Assembly (NCBI RefSeq): GCF_014203045.1
Contig: NZ_JACHIF010000005.1
Coordinates: forward strand, 372,001-436,000
DNA: 64,000 nt
DNA from: Prosthecobacter dejongeii
GTDB taxonomy: Bacteria > Verrucomicrobiota > Verrucomicrobiia > Verrucomicrobiales > Verrucomicrobiaceae
Direction: 5' to 3'
In this document: piece after piece, positions 31,901 to 40,151 of the stretch
Numbering within the stretch: the first letter of the stretch is position 1
How the letters are laid out: each line of letters opens with the position of its first letter
Program-made: the position numbers and the translations under genes
Notes under the pieces: generated by a model
Database searches by the model: none
What the model saw: the letters and a program-made list of their open reading frames with translations, nothing else
What the model was told of the DNA's origin: nothing

Positions 31901-34179
31901 ATGGAGGCGGCATCGAGGTCGCCGCCTGCGCCGCGATCCGTCAGTTGCAGGATGCCCTGGTGGATATTGATGGTGCCGGTGAAGCCATTGTCCCCCAGCA
32001 GGGTGAGCGTGCCGCTGCCAAATTTATTCAGGATGCCCGTGCCGGAAATGCCGCCCACCACATCCAGCGTGCCGGTGCCATCCATGGAGAAGGTGGCGGT
32101 GCCGAGGGTGAGGCGGGAATTCAGCGTGACGGTGGCCCCATCTTGGCGGATGCCGTTGCTGCCCAGGAGGGTGAAGACATTGTCAAAGGTGGTGGGGGTG
32201 GAGCGATTGAAACCGAGGATGCCATCGCTGAGGGTGACGGGCCCTTTCACACTGCCCTGGCTGCCACCCTGGCCTAACTGCAAAGTGCCGCCGGAGATGA
32301 GGGTGCCGCCGGTGTAGTCATTGTCCGTGGCGAGGATGAGGGTGCCAGTGCCGCTTTTGGTTAGGCCTGTGGTGCCGGTGATCTTGCCCGCGCCTGCGAG
32401 GGCGTAAGTGCCAGCGGTATCCACGGTGACGGATTGCGGACTCACCACGGCATTGAGCTGCACATTGAAGGTGGTGGCCGTATCGTCAAAGCGGAGGGCA
32501 TCCGTCTGGATGTAGTTCGTGGCGGTGCCGGCGGTGACGAGCTGCCAGTTGTTCGTGCCGCCCACATTCGCGGCGCTGCCCACGTCCCACACGCTGCTGA
32601 GGTCGCCCTTCCATTTCAGCGTATCGGTGCCTGTGATGCTGAGCTGGATGCGGGTATTCGCGGTGTCATAGATGAGGGTGCCGAGGGTGCGGCCCGCGAG
32701 TTGCAGATTCAGCCCGCTATCAATCTCAAAGCCATCGTAGTCCAGCAGGGTGTAGGTGCCATTGGCAAAGGGCAGCGTATTGCTCACGCGCAGCGTGGCC
32801 CCGGGGGTGAAGAGGAAGCTGCTGTTGTTGCGCACATTCACCAGCGTCTGCGTGGGCACGGTGGCGGTGGCCAGCTCCAGCGCGAGCACGGAGGTGCTAT
32901 CCTCCAGATACAGGCCCGGCAGGCTGAACTCCGCCGTGCTGCTGCCCACATTCACAGCCAGGGTGCTGCCTGCGCCCACATTGATGCCGCCGGAAAGGGT
33001 GAGGGGGTTCATGCGCAGGGTGCCCTGGCTCACCTGCGTGAGGCCCGTGGCGGTGGAGGTGCCGGTGAGGTGCAGGGTGCCGGGCCCGGTCTTCGTCAGC
33101 ATGCCCGAGCCGGACTGCGTGCCGGTGAGGGTGAGGATGGCGCTGGCATCGGTGATCTGGATGACGCCGCTGCCGCCGGTGGCGCGGGTGAGGGTGCCTG
33201 CGCGGGTGGCGGTGGCGCCTTGATATTCCAGCGTGCCGGTGGTGCCGCTGGCACCCAAGGTGAGCGGGGCGGTGCCCAGATTCAGCGCATGGGAAAGGAT
33301 GACGCGCCCGTCCTGGATGCGCAGGCCGCCGGTGTTATTCAGCGCGGTGGAGCCGCTGAGGGTGACGGTGCCGCTGGTGGTCTTGTTGATGATGCCGCTG
33401 CCGCCCACATTGTAGGCAGTACCCGTGTACGCATTTCCCACCACGCTGCCGCTGGTCCACGTCTGCTGCGTGCTGCCGCTGGTGGCAGGCGCGCCACCGG
33501 TGAGCTCCAGCCTGCCGCCCTGGAGGTGAAAGCCGCCAAAGGTCTGCCCCTCCTGCCAGTTCACCGTGCCGCCGGTATTGACCGTGATGTAGGTGGTGAG
33601 CGGCAGGTTTGGATCTCCTGCGCCGGCATTGCCGAACTGGTAGGTGCCGCCGTTGTTCACCACGATGGAGACGGGGTTGAAGTTATTCACCAGCGGGGTG
33701 GTGCTGGTGCCGCCCCAGTTGGAAAAACGGCCTTCATTGATGATGAGGGTGCCGGTGAAACCCGCATTGTCACTGTCGTGGATGAAGTTGCCTGAGCCCA
33801 CCTTCGTGATCGTTCCATTGCCCGCGAGAAAGCCGGTGAAACGGGCGAGCCCGGTGATGTCGAGCGTGGGATTGGTGCCCGCAAAGGTGAGGGTATTCGC
33901 CGCTGCGGAGGCGGCCAGGGTGAGGGTGCCATTGCCCGTGTTTGTCACCGTGAGCCGATTCAGCGTCATGGGGCCGATGTTGTTCGTGCTCGTGTAAGTG
34001 CCGGTGAAAAAGCGCAGGTGCAGGCCGCTGCCACTCACGGGCACGGAGGCGGGCAGCCAGTTTCCTGCGGTGCCCCAGGTGGAATTCGTGGCATTCCAGG
34101 TGGCCGTCTGCGCCCGCAGTGCGGGGGCGACTAACCACAAACACGACCAAAGAAGGAGGCTACGGGAAAGCTTTATCAT
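28957..34179 (-). CDS. PEP-CTERM autotransporter-type beta-strand repeat protein
   Basis: The protein has 1,740 residues. A signal peptide (MIKLSRSLLLWSCLWLVAPALRA) is followed by some twenty beta-strand repeats of the form LTKSGTGTLxLxxDNDYTGGT, typical of surface beta-helices. The C terminus VPEPSRALLLLLGLSPLLL followed by RRRR is a PEP-CTERM sorting signal: Pro-Glu-Pro, one membrane helix and a basic tail, recognised by exosortase. Two halves of about 600 residues repeat each other: the segment near residue 520 containing SSVWDVGSAANVGGTNNW recurs near 1118 as SAVWDVGSAVNVGGSQNW. It is probably an anchored or released surface or matrix protein. No exosortase gene is in the window. Confidence 0.88.
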   Translation of the reverse strand: MIKLSRSLLLWSCLWLVAPALRAQTATWNATNSTWGTAGNWLPASVPVSGSGLHLRFFTGTYTSTNNIGPMTLNRLTVTNTGNGTLTLAASAAANTLTFAGTNPTLDITGLARFTGFLAGNGTITKVGSGNFIHDSDNAGFTGTLIINEGRFSNWGGTSTTPLVNNFNPVSIVVNNGGTYQFGNAGAGDPNLPLTTYITVNTGGTVNWQEGQTFGGFHLQGGRLELTGGAPATSGSTQQTWTSGSVVGNAYTGTAYNVGGSGIINKTTSGTVTLSGSTALNNTGGLRIQDGRVILSHALNLGTAPLTLGASGTTGTLEYQGATATRAGTLTRATGGSGVIQITDASAILTLTGTQSGSGMLTKTGPGTLHLTGTSTATGLTQVSQGTLRMNPLTLSGGINVGAGSTLAVNVGSSTAEFSLPGLYLEDSTSVLALELATATVPTQTLVNVRNNSSFLFTPGATLRVSNTLPFANGTYTLLDYDGFEIDSGLNLQLAGRTLGTLIYDTANTRIQLSITGTDTLKWKGDLSSVWDVGSAANVGGTNNWQLVTAGTATNYIQTDALRFDDTATTFNVQLNAVVSPQSVTVDTAGTYALAGAGKITGTTGLTKSGTGTLILATDNDYTGGTLISGGTLQLGQGGSQGSVKGPVTLSDGILGFNRSTPTTFDNVFTLLGSNGIRQDGATVTLNSRLTLGTATFSMDGTGTLDVVGGISGTGILNKFGSGTLTLLGDNGFTGTINIHQGILQLTDRGAGGDLDAASIAIHNGGTFIFGPDGNPDLPGTTIVTINAGGLFDIQTGESYGGFILNGGEYRASGASSTADTTVVGTSVFDLRAGSLTSTGAGGSLGQSGGGVLTKSTTATVTVNSGVTFNNNLTLQIREGTLAMPFSSVPTTGTVTNGTGTPLAGLEFGSASTEGTWQIQGPGTATSTRALTVAAGGGRIEVTQASGTLTLSGALTGTGPLVKTGAGTLNLTGSLSSTGLLTASEGTLRVKPGTLPGGLTVGSAATLAVQGDATAASLSTPTLNLGGNTALLLELNTATLPAVPLVNVTTTGGLSHAGSTTLRLSNSLPFATGLYTLLDYAGSAITSGFTLQMEGRSTGSLVYNTASTSLQANIVQGEEVRWTGSTSAVWDVGSAVNVGGSQNWQTRTSLAATNFVQADFIHFEDGASQSNVQLDSAVRPSAITINASTNYTFSGSGKITGNTGLTKSGTGTLTLTTDNDYTGLTTIAAGQVRLGTGGSTGSLTGPVTLSGGSLVLDRSTAFTHSSAIAINADTSAVAEPPAALRITGSGDVTLSGILSGAALRPLEMSGTGTLYLRAANTYTGTTLISSGTVSISGTTGLGAATADVLINGGTLQLTANTLGSVSNTARSITVGAAGATFDFQVAQSFSGNGFSGTGNVIKTGAGRWGVGSNGSTFSGEILIQEGSLLMTSAQLNSARHLTVASGAQFIIDDDAAGTWSLATGGLFTFSGDGGGEGALRQINSNGPTSGNVFTTTFSRDLVLASPSVLISTETATGTLLTTAAVTGPGTLVKQGPGTLRLGAGGTYTGGTDIRAGTLLVTNTSGSATGTGPLTLRSGSTLQGTGSIASATTLQAGAVLQAGTATARGTLTFTGETLLQTGSRTDFRLTANGSNDLLIFNSLTLETGASLRLLLSYTPAAGDTFNLIDWTSLGSGSDTDWTNNLDLSAALLGGQLAWDLSQFNSQGILSVITLVPEPSRALLLLLGLSPLLLRRRRSQKA

Positions 34180-34426
34180 GGGGGGCCCTGCCCGTAACGC
34201 CCCCAGGAGGTGTCGTCAGCCGGAGTCGTGTCACAAGTCCGTGACAGGCATAGGGAGCAGGCCCGCGAAGGCTGCCTAGTTGTGGGCAGGGGACTCCAGC
34301 ATCGGCTGAGGGGTGGGATTTAATCAGGGATGAGAGCGAAGGGAGGTTTGAGGGTGGGGCGGGTGAGAAGTCGTCTGCGGCGGTAGAGGATGAATCACTG
34401 GGAGAGGGATGTCGTTCGCCTTCTCC

Positions 34427-34536
34427 GATGCCGGAGGCATCGCCGCCGGTGGCCAGGGGTCAAGTGAGCCCTAGCGAACGCACCCCTGGTGAGGCGAAGA
34501 TATGCCCTCTCTCAGGGTCGCATCCTGGAGGGATGC
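34427..34536 (-). repeat. Version-B hairpin triad, inverted copy
   Basis: Reads hpB2 (34427-34441), stemB with a different inner sequence, then hpB1 (34520-34536) on the opposite strand to the other three triads. It is the only module in the window found in this orientation at this position. Confidence 0.65.
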
Positions 34537-34582
34537 CAGCGGTGTCGCTGGGTTCACCAACCTCGAAAGGGTGCAATCGGCC

Positions 34583-35033
34583 TTTCTCGCGCCCCTCCAG
34601 GGCGCGGGGGGGGGAGTGAGGTGTTGTTGGTTAGGCGGGGGGCCGGGGGTTTCGCTCGTGCCTCGCTGCACCCCCGGCTAGTTTTCTTTCGCCCCTCCGG
34701 GGCGAGGGGAAGGGGGCGGACGGTGTGTTTTGGGGCGGACGCATCACTCGGAGAGTGATGAATACTGTACTGCGGACGAGGCGTTTTGGGGCGGACGCAT
34801 CACTCGGAGAGTGATGAATACTGTACTGGCGCAGGCGGCTACGGGGGGAGCGCTGAGGCCAGGATGGCCTCACTCCTTGAGCCCGCCTCCATCCGCCCCC
34901 TTGCGCACTCCCCGCCCCGGAGGGGCGAAAGAAGAGGAGCCGGGGGTGGAGCGAGGCTTGGCGAGCGGGAACCCCCGGATGCGCGGAATAACCAACGATG
35001 TGGCCAGAGGTGCGCCCTGGAGGGGCGCGAGAA
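34583..35033 (+). mobile_element. Composite hairpin element 3, two-armed
   Basis: Complete arms surround two hpC copies (34742 and 34798, period 56). The left stemA carries the TTTCGCTCGTGCCTCGCTGC insert, the same type as the right arm, so this element is more symmetric than most. A short unique segment rich in Pro-type codons (34830-34900) separates the hpC pair from the right arm. Confidence 0.78.
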
Positions 35034-35088
35034 GGGGCGATCCATCCCCGATTCACCCCGGGGATGTTAGACCGAGCGCACATCGCTG

Positions 35089-35206
35089 GCATCCTTCCAG
35101 GATGCGACCTTGGGTGGGGTGACGTCTTTGTACCACCAGGGGTGCGTTCGTCCCGCAGGCGGGACTCACTTTACCCCTGGCTATCGGCTGGGATGCCTCC
35201 GGCATC
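35089..35206 (+). repeat. Version-B hairpin triad (hpB1-stemB-hpB2)
   Basis: hpB1 at 35089-35105, stemB with an inner GTCCCGC/GCGGGAC hairpin, and hpB2 at 35192-35206. It joins the right end of element 3 to the left end of element 4. Confidence 0.7.
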
Positions 35207-35339
35207 GGGGGATGGAGCGAATGGGGGACAAGAAGACGTTTGATGGTCGGGGGCTGCGTGCATGGTCGTTCCGTTCCGCACGCGGGACGGTTTGGGAAGG
35301 GTCCTAACAGGAAGTGTGGGTGGTTGGAGCGAACGGAGG

Positions 35340-35669
35340 TTTCTCGCGCTCCTCCAGGGCGCGGCGGGTGGTGACGCGTTTTTGGTTAGGTGGGGGTCCG
35401 GGGGTTCTCGGTGCTGCGCACCTTCACCCCCGGCTATTGGTCTTTCGCCCCTCCGGGGCGGGGGGAAGGGGGCGGACGGGTGCGCTTTGGGGCGGACGGC
35501 ATCACTCGGAGAGTGATGAATACTGTACTGGCGGACGGGGCTGTTCCCCCGCCCTGGAGGGGCGAAAGCAGGTAGCCGGGGGTGGAGCGAGGCTTGGCGA
35601 GCGGGAACCCCCGGATGGACGGAATAACCAACGATGCGGCAAGAGGTGCGCCCTGGAGGGGCGCGAGAA
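35340..35669 (+). mobile_element. Composite hairpin element 4, two-armed, shortest
   Basis: At 330 bp this is the most compact complete copy, with a single hpC (35500-35518). hpA1 on the left has one changed base in the stem (CGCGCTCCTCC). The right arm is intact and close in sequence to those of elements 3 and 5. Confidence 0.78.
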
Positions 35670-35771
35670 GGGGGCTCGCATCTCATGCTCGCCCCTCCAC
35701 TCCTGCGAGTCCGAAGGCCGACGGACGGAGCGCGAATATTTTATTCGCCTGACTTTCTTAGCGCGACCGGA

Positions 35772-35945
35772 GTGCCCGTGCGCGACCGTTCCCGATAGGC
35801 CCATCCGCCTTTGAAAAAAGGACACACCGCAGAGAAGAGTTTTTCAGAAGGGTTTTCTCTGCGGTTTTCTTACCTCTGCGGTGTTTCATGCTTGGGGGCG
35901 CGCTGGGGAGTGGAATGGGTAGATGGTGGGGGCGAACGGGGGTGG
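35772..35945. repeat. Long direct repeat with 11-bp stem (copy 1)
   Basis: A stretch of about 170 bp is almost identical to 58683-58875. Its core is ACCGCAGAGAA...TTCTCTGCGGT (35826-35865), a hairpin with 11-base arms, followed by a loose third half-site CCTCTGCGGTGTTTC. It is less GC-rich than the other repeats, and its stems do not carry the TCC loop, so it looks like a separate repeat family. Confidence 0.75.
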
Positions 35946-36378
35946 GGGAGGACTCCGTGCGCGCTGGGGGAGTGAGGCGAATAGGATATTCGCGCTCCGG
36001 TCGGGGGTGTGCGGGGGCGTGGGGAGGTGAGGGGTGGGCGTGAGAGTGGGGGGACGCTTCTCGCGCCCCTCCAGGGCGCAGCGTTTGGTGACGCGTTTTT
36101 GGTTAGGCGGGGTCCGGGGGTTCTCGGTGCTGCGCACCTTCACCCCCGGCTATTGTTCTTTCGCCCCTCCGGGGCGGGATGCAAGGGGGCGGACGATGCG
36201 TGCTGGGGCGGACGGCATCACTCGGAGAGTGATGAATACTGTACTGGCGGACGGGGCTGTTCCGTTGGCCAGCTGCGCCTGGGGACCCTGTGCGCTAGCT
36301 TTCCCCTTTGCTTGCGCCCCGGAGGGGGGCGAAGGTGGCTTCCATGTGGCCTAATCAACTTTGCGTTCACGCGCAGAC

Positions 36379-39300
36379 CTACGCGCTGGGTGCGGGGGCG
36401 AGGGGGAAGTTCAGTTGCACTTGGGTGCCGCTGGGGCTGAGGCGGGTGAGTTGCAGGGAGCCGTTCATTTGCTCGGCAAAGACGCCGAGAATCTTTAGCC
36501 CGAGGCCGGTGGAGGCGGCGGTGTCGAAGTCTTCGGCGAGGCCGATGCCGTCGTCCCGCACCAGGAGCTGGCCGCCGTGGGGGCTGAAGGTGAGGCGCAC
36601 CTGCTGGCTGCCGCTGCGGCCTTCGGGGAAGGCGTGCTCGAAGCTGTTGGAAAGGGTCTCATTCAGCGTGAGGGCCAGGGGCATGAGCCATTCGGGCTCG
36701 ATGTGGCCGGCCTGGAGGCTGAGCTCCACACTCACGCGCCCGGCGGGCACTTGATAACAATCCCGCAGGCGCTGGACGAGGCCCTCGGCGAAGACCTGGA
36801 AACTTTCTCCGGTGCCGATGGCGAGCTGGTAGAGGTGCTGGTGCAGCTCGGCAATGGCACGGACGCGATTTTGGCTGGAGCGCAGGGCGCTGCGGGCGGT
36901 GGGATCTGTGAGGCTGTTGGACTCCAGATTCAGGAGGCTGGAGATGATCTGGAGGTGGTTTTTGATCCGGTGATGGGTCTCGCTGAGCAGGAGTTTTTCA
37001 CGGGAGAGATCCGCCACGGGCCAGGCTGCGTGCGGGGCGCTGGTGAGGGCATTGCGCGATGAGGGGGCAGAGTCTGGCCCGGTGTGAGGGGGCTGGGTGG
37101 CGGGGGGAGGCGGGGGTGCTTCGACGATCTGGGTCAGCTCAAAGTCAAAGCCGCCGCCGTCTGTGGCGGTGATGCGCAGGCGGGTGGGCTGGCGCTGGCC
37201 TTCGCGGGTGAAGCAGGGCATGTCCACGGGATGGACCGACTGGGCCAGGTGGGTGAGCTGGGCGTAAAAGCCGGTGGGGTCTGAGGGGCGAAAGTGCAGG
37301 TGCAGGGCGCGGCCGCGTGCCTCTGCCTCTGTGAGACCCAGCAGGGTGAGGCCGTGGGGGGTGATGAATTTGATGCGACCATTCACGTTCGTGCGCAGCA
37401 GCAGGTGCTCCTCCGGTGGCCGGGGGGCGGCAGGGACCGATGGTGCGGCGGACGGGGTGAAGAGGCTGGCGGGCTGGGTGGGCTGCACCTCTGGGGCGCT
37501 GGCCCAGGCGTGGTGAGCGGGGGCCGCAGGGGCGGGCACGCTGGCGGCAGCGGCGGTGGGCGCGGCCACTTTTTTCTGGAGGAAGTGGATGGTGCAGTGG
37601 GGGTCTCCCTGGGCATCCAGCACGGGGGCGATGGTGAGGCTGGCGGGCAGCAGGTGGCCGCCGGGCTGGCGCAGGTGGATGTCCACCGTGAGGCTGCGTT
37701 CCCCGGTCTCCAGCATCTGCCGCAGGGCCTCGCGGCGGGCGGTGGTGGAGTCTCCCTCCAGCCATGCATCCAGGGCGTAGCGGCGCAGCTCGGTCTTTGG
37801 CTGGCCTAACAAACTTTCTGCCAAATGGTTCACTTCAAACACCGCGCCAGCTTTGTCCATGAGGACGACAGGCACGGGGTTTTCATGCAGGAGGGTGCGG
37901 AACTTGGCCTCTGTGGCGCGCAGTTGTTCCTCATGGCGGCAGTGCTCGGTGGCATCCTGGATGCAGATGAGTAGCCCGCCACCGGGGAGGCCGGAGGGCT
38001 GAAACTCTAGCTCCTTCAGCAGGCCATCTGCCGTGGCCAGGGAGAAGGTGCGGGTGAGCTGGCGGCGCCACACGTCCTCACGCCACAGGGTGGTGACCTC
38101 ATGCAGGTGCTCCTGGGTCGGGCAGGCCGCGCCTAACCAATCCTCCACGGTTTCTTCGCGGGCCACGGGGCGGCCCAGCAGCTTCATGAGCGGCTCGTTT
38201 TGGTAAACGGGGCTGCCCAGGTCATCCAGGACGAGGACGCCGCAGGGCAGGGCATCCAGGTAGTGGAGCACGCGGGATTCTTTTTGGGTAAAGACGCGTT
38301 CGGCCTCATGCAGGGTGCGCAGCTCCTGGCGGGCGCGGGCTAGCTCATCCTGCACGCGGCGTAGCTCCAGCATCATGCCGGGCGGCTCTGCCACGGGGGC
38401 GGCGGCAGTGGCAGCGGCGGGGGCGTGCTGGGTCAGCGCGGCCACGGCTTGTGCGATGGCGGGGAGATTCGGCGGGGCGGTGGGGGCGGGTGCGGCGGCG
38501 GGCTGGGGGCGCGGCTCTGGCAGGGCCTGGGCGGGGAGCAGGAGGGCCAGGTAGTGGCTGCCTTCCCCATCCTCTGGCCCTTCGGCCTCCTGGCAGGGGG
38601 TGATGAGCCAGCGCTGCGGGGGCAGGCGCTGGGCATCTGTAAAGACCATGGCCTGGAGTGCGGGGATCTCAAAGACGCTGCCTGTGGACTGGCTATCGCG
38701 CGCCAGTTTCTCCAGCGTGGCGGCCCAGAGACCGGGCATGCGGGCAGAGTCGCGCGTATCGGCAAAGACCTCCCACAGGGTGGAAAACCCCTCCTGAATG
38801 CCGCGGGCCAGCCCCAGCTCCATGGCGGCGGCATTCGTCTGGTGGATGATGCCCTTTTCATCCAGGCGGAGCATGGGCAGGGGAGTCTTCGCCAGGTCGC
38901 CCCGGCGGTCTTTCACCTCGGGGGCAGGCGCAGGGGTGGGTTCCTCCGGCGTGAGGGCCTGCATGGCGGCGGCATTGCCAAATTTTTCACAGGTGACCAT
39001 GAGGCCGCCCACGCTGGCATCCTTCTTCCGCCGCCAGGGGCGTACCTCCCAGCGATAGACCACGCGGCGGCCATCGGGACCTGACAGCGCATCGTGCTCA
39101 CTGCGCACCACATGGCCCTGGAGGGCGCGGTCATAGACCTGCCGCCAGCCGGGGTGCATGCCGGGGAAGACTTCATACTGACTGCGCCCAATCAAAGGAT
39201 GCACCCCCTGTAAGGAAAACTCCTCTACCCAGGACCGATTCGCCAAAACGTAGCGCATCTGGTGGTCAAACATGGCCATGGCCACGGGTGCGTTCTCGAT

Positions 39301-39432
39301 GAGTACGCCCAGCACCTGCTCCATTTCCTCCACCGGGCGCTCGGCCTCTGCAAACTCTTCCGACCCCGTCCGCGCCTGGGGCGAGGAGGATTGTTTAGGT
39401 TGAATCACGTTGCGGAGGACGGAAGAGGACAT
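36379..39432 (-). CDS. Multi-PAS cytoplasmic sensor histidine kinase
   Basis: The protein has 1,017 residues and no membrane segment that I can see. It has an N-terminal PAS-type domain (about 45-150, with PVAMAMFDHQMRYVLANRSW), Ala/Pro-rich linkers, further PAS-like domains near 385-490 and 505-620 and another near 680-780. A HisKA_2-type dimerisation domain follows with the phospho-acceptor His in SETHHRIKNHLQII at about residue 819. The C-terminal ATPase domain has NETLSNSFEHAF (N box) and RDDGIGL and STGLGLKIL (G boxes). It should autophosphorylate in response to a cytoplasmic cue. No response regulator is adjacent, so it is an orphan kinase. A plausible promoter lies 36 bases upstream. 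Confidence 0.85.
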   Translation of the reverse strand: MSSSVLRNVIQPKQSSSPQARTGSEEFAEAERPVEEMEQVLGVLIENAPVAMAMFDHQMRYVLANRSWVEEFSLQGVHPLIGRSQYEVFPGMHPGWRQVYDRALQGHVVRSEHDALSGPDGRRVVYRWEVRPWRRKKDASVGGLMVTCEKFGNAAAMQALTPEEPTPAPAPEVKDRRGDLAKTPLPMLRLDEKGIIHQTNAAAMELGLARGIQEGFSTLWEVFADTRDSARMPGLWAATLEKLARDSQSTGSVFEIPALQAMVFTDAQRLPPQRWLITPCQEAEGPEDGEGSHYLALLLPAQALPEPRPQPAAAPAPTAPPNLPAIAQAVAALTQHAPAAATAAAPVAEPPGMMLELRRVQDELARARQELRTLHEAERVFTQKESRVLHYLDALPCGVLVLDDLGSPVYQNEPLMKLLGRPVAREETVEDWLGAACPTQEHLHEVTTLWREDVWRRQLTRTFSLATADGLLKELEFQPSGLPGGGLLICIQDATEHCRHEEQLRATEAKFRTLLHENPVPVVLMDKAGAVFEVNHLAESLLGQPKTELRRYALDAWLEGDSTTARREALRQMLETGERSLTVDIHLRQPGGHLLPASLTIAPVLDAQGDPHCTIHFLQKKVAAPTAAAASVPAPAAPAHHAWASAPEVQPTQPASLFTPSAAPSVPAAPRPPEEHLLLRTNVNGRIKFITPHGLTLLGLTEAEARGRALHLHFRPSDPTGFYAQLTHLAQSVHPVDMPCFTREGQRQPTRLRITATDGGGFDFELTQIVEAPPPPPATQPPHTGPDSAPSSRNALTSAPHAAWPVADLSREKLLLSETHHRIKNHLQIISSLLNLESNSLTDPTARSALRSSQNRVRAIAELHQHLYQLAIGTGESFQVFAEGLVQRLRDCYQVPAGRVSVELSLQAGHIEPEWLMPLALTLNETLSNSFEHAFPEGRSGSQQVRLTFSPHGGQLLVRDDGIGLAEDFDTAASTGLGLKILGVFAEQMNGSLQLTRLSPSGTQVQLNFPLAPAPSA

Positions 39433-39467
39433 TAGGAGGCCGGGAGGCTGAAAGTCGGAATTTTTTA

Positions 39468-39496
39468 AATATAAGCGAATCTCAAGTTCTCAACAA
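39468..39496 (-). promoter_or_regulatory. Sigma70-type promoter of the histidine kinase gene
   Basis: On the minus strand, TTGTTG and TATATT are separated by 17 bases in a short AT-rich region upstream of the kinase start codon at 39432. The -10 element is a five-of-six match and the -35 element a four-of-six match. Confidence 0.45.
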
Positions 39497-39550
39497 GGCG
39501 AAACGTCAGTGAAATGCGTCGCAAATGAGAAAAAGCGCGGCAGGGGTGTT

Positions 39551-39991
39551 TCATTCACGGTGGTAGGGCTCCTTCCGTAAAATGCTGTACGCACGGTACA
39601 GTTGCTCAGCCAAAACGACGAGGGCAATCTCATGCTGAAGGGTAAACGAAGACAGCGTCCAGCATTCATCAGCTTGTTGACGAAAAGTGGCGCTGTGGCC
39701 ATCTGCGCCACCGATGATGAGGCTGGCGCGCTTTGTGCCCTGGATGTCTTTTTGCTCGATCCAGCGCGCTAGATCCAAGCTGCGATAAGCCTTCCCGCGC
39801 TCATCCAAGATGATGCGCAGGCTCTCCACACTGGCCTGCAAAAGCTGCGCCTCCACCTGCTCGCGCGGGCCCTCTTTGACCACGATGTGCTCCACCCGCG
39901 CCACGCGGCGGAGGCGGTAGAGGTAATCTTCCAGACCCAGACGGGCCCAGGGCAGCGCGGGCTTTCCCACAGTGATGATGCGCCAGTGCAT
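39551..39991 (-). CDS. rlmH: 23S rRNA (pseudouridine1915-N3)-methyltransferase
   Basis: RlmH is a SPOUT-class enzyme that methylates pseudouridine 1915 in helix 69 of 23S rRNA using S-adenosylmethionine. I chose the ATG at 39991 (MHWRIITVGK) because it matches the usual N terminus; a TTG 18 bases upstream would add six residues. The resulting 146 residues contain the SAM-binding knot segment IIGGADGHS and the family C terminus, LSSFTLQHEIALVVLAEQLY followed by RAYSILRKEPYHRE. It is a single-gene unit downstream of no obvious partner; the kinase gene follows on the same strand. Confidence 0.93.
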   Translation of the reverse strand: MHWRIITVGKPALPWARLGLEDYLYRLRRVARVEHIVVKEGPREQVEAQLLQASVESLRIILDERGKAYRSLDLARWIEQKDIQGTKRASLIIGGADGHSATFRQQADECWTLSSFTLQHEIALVVLAEQLYRAYSILRKEPYHRE

Positions 39992-40080
39992 AAAAAAGGA
40001 ATCGGGCAAAGAACAAGGTGCTCTTTATTATGGTAAATCTAATAAAAGCGAAAAATTAAGCCGTTATTACAGTCACGTCT

Positions 40081-40096
40081 TGGCATTGATGTTGCA
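40081..40096 (+). promoter_or_regulatory. Sigma54-type -24/-12 promoter
   Basis: TGGCATTGATGTTGCA matches the sigma54 pattern TGGCA...TTGCA, with GG and GC ten bases apart as required. It sits in a clearly AT-rich stretch 56 bases before the lipoprotein start at 40152. No bacterial enhancer-binding protein gene is in the window. Confidence 0.5.
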
Positions 40097-40151
40097 TAAT
40101 CTTAAAAAATCACTAGAATAAGACTGCGAATTCAAAAAAAACGCTCCCGCC

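Larger units (their letters stand above)
34180..36378. repeat. Intergenic hairpin-repeat cluster 3 (2.2 kb)
   Basis: The first 110 bases are the 5' region of the PEP-CTERM gene, where I see no convincing promoter. The rest is repeats: a degenerate hpC leader (34383-34411) fused to an inverted version-B triad (34427-34536); composite element (34583-35033); forward version-B triad (35089-35206); composite element (35340-35669); the long hairpin repeat also found in cluster 7 (35772-35945); hpD (35977-35993); and a left half-element (36057-36345) with one hpC at 36216 and a fragment of inverted hpA2. Both flanking genes are on the minus strand, unlike most other clusters. I see no gene in it. 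Confidence 0.85.

Noticed and set aside
36379-39432. Membrane-bound sensor kinase
   Set aside because: The hydrophobic stretches are Ala/Pro linkers too short or too interrupted for membrane helices, so a cytoplasmic kinase is the better reading.
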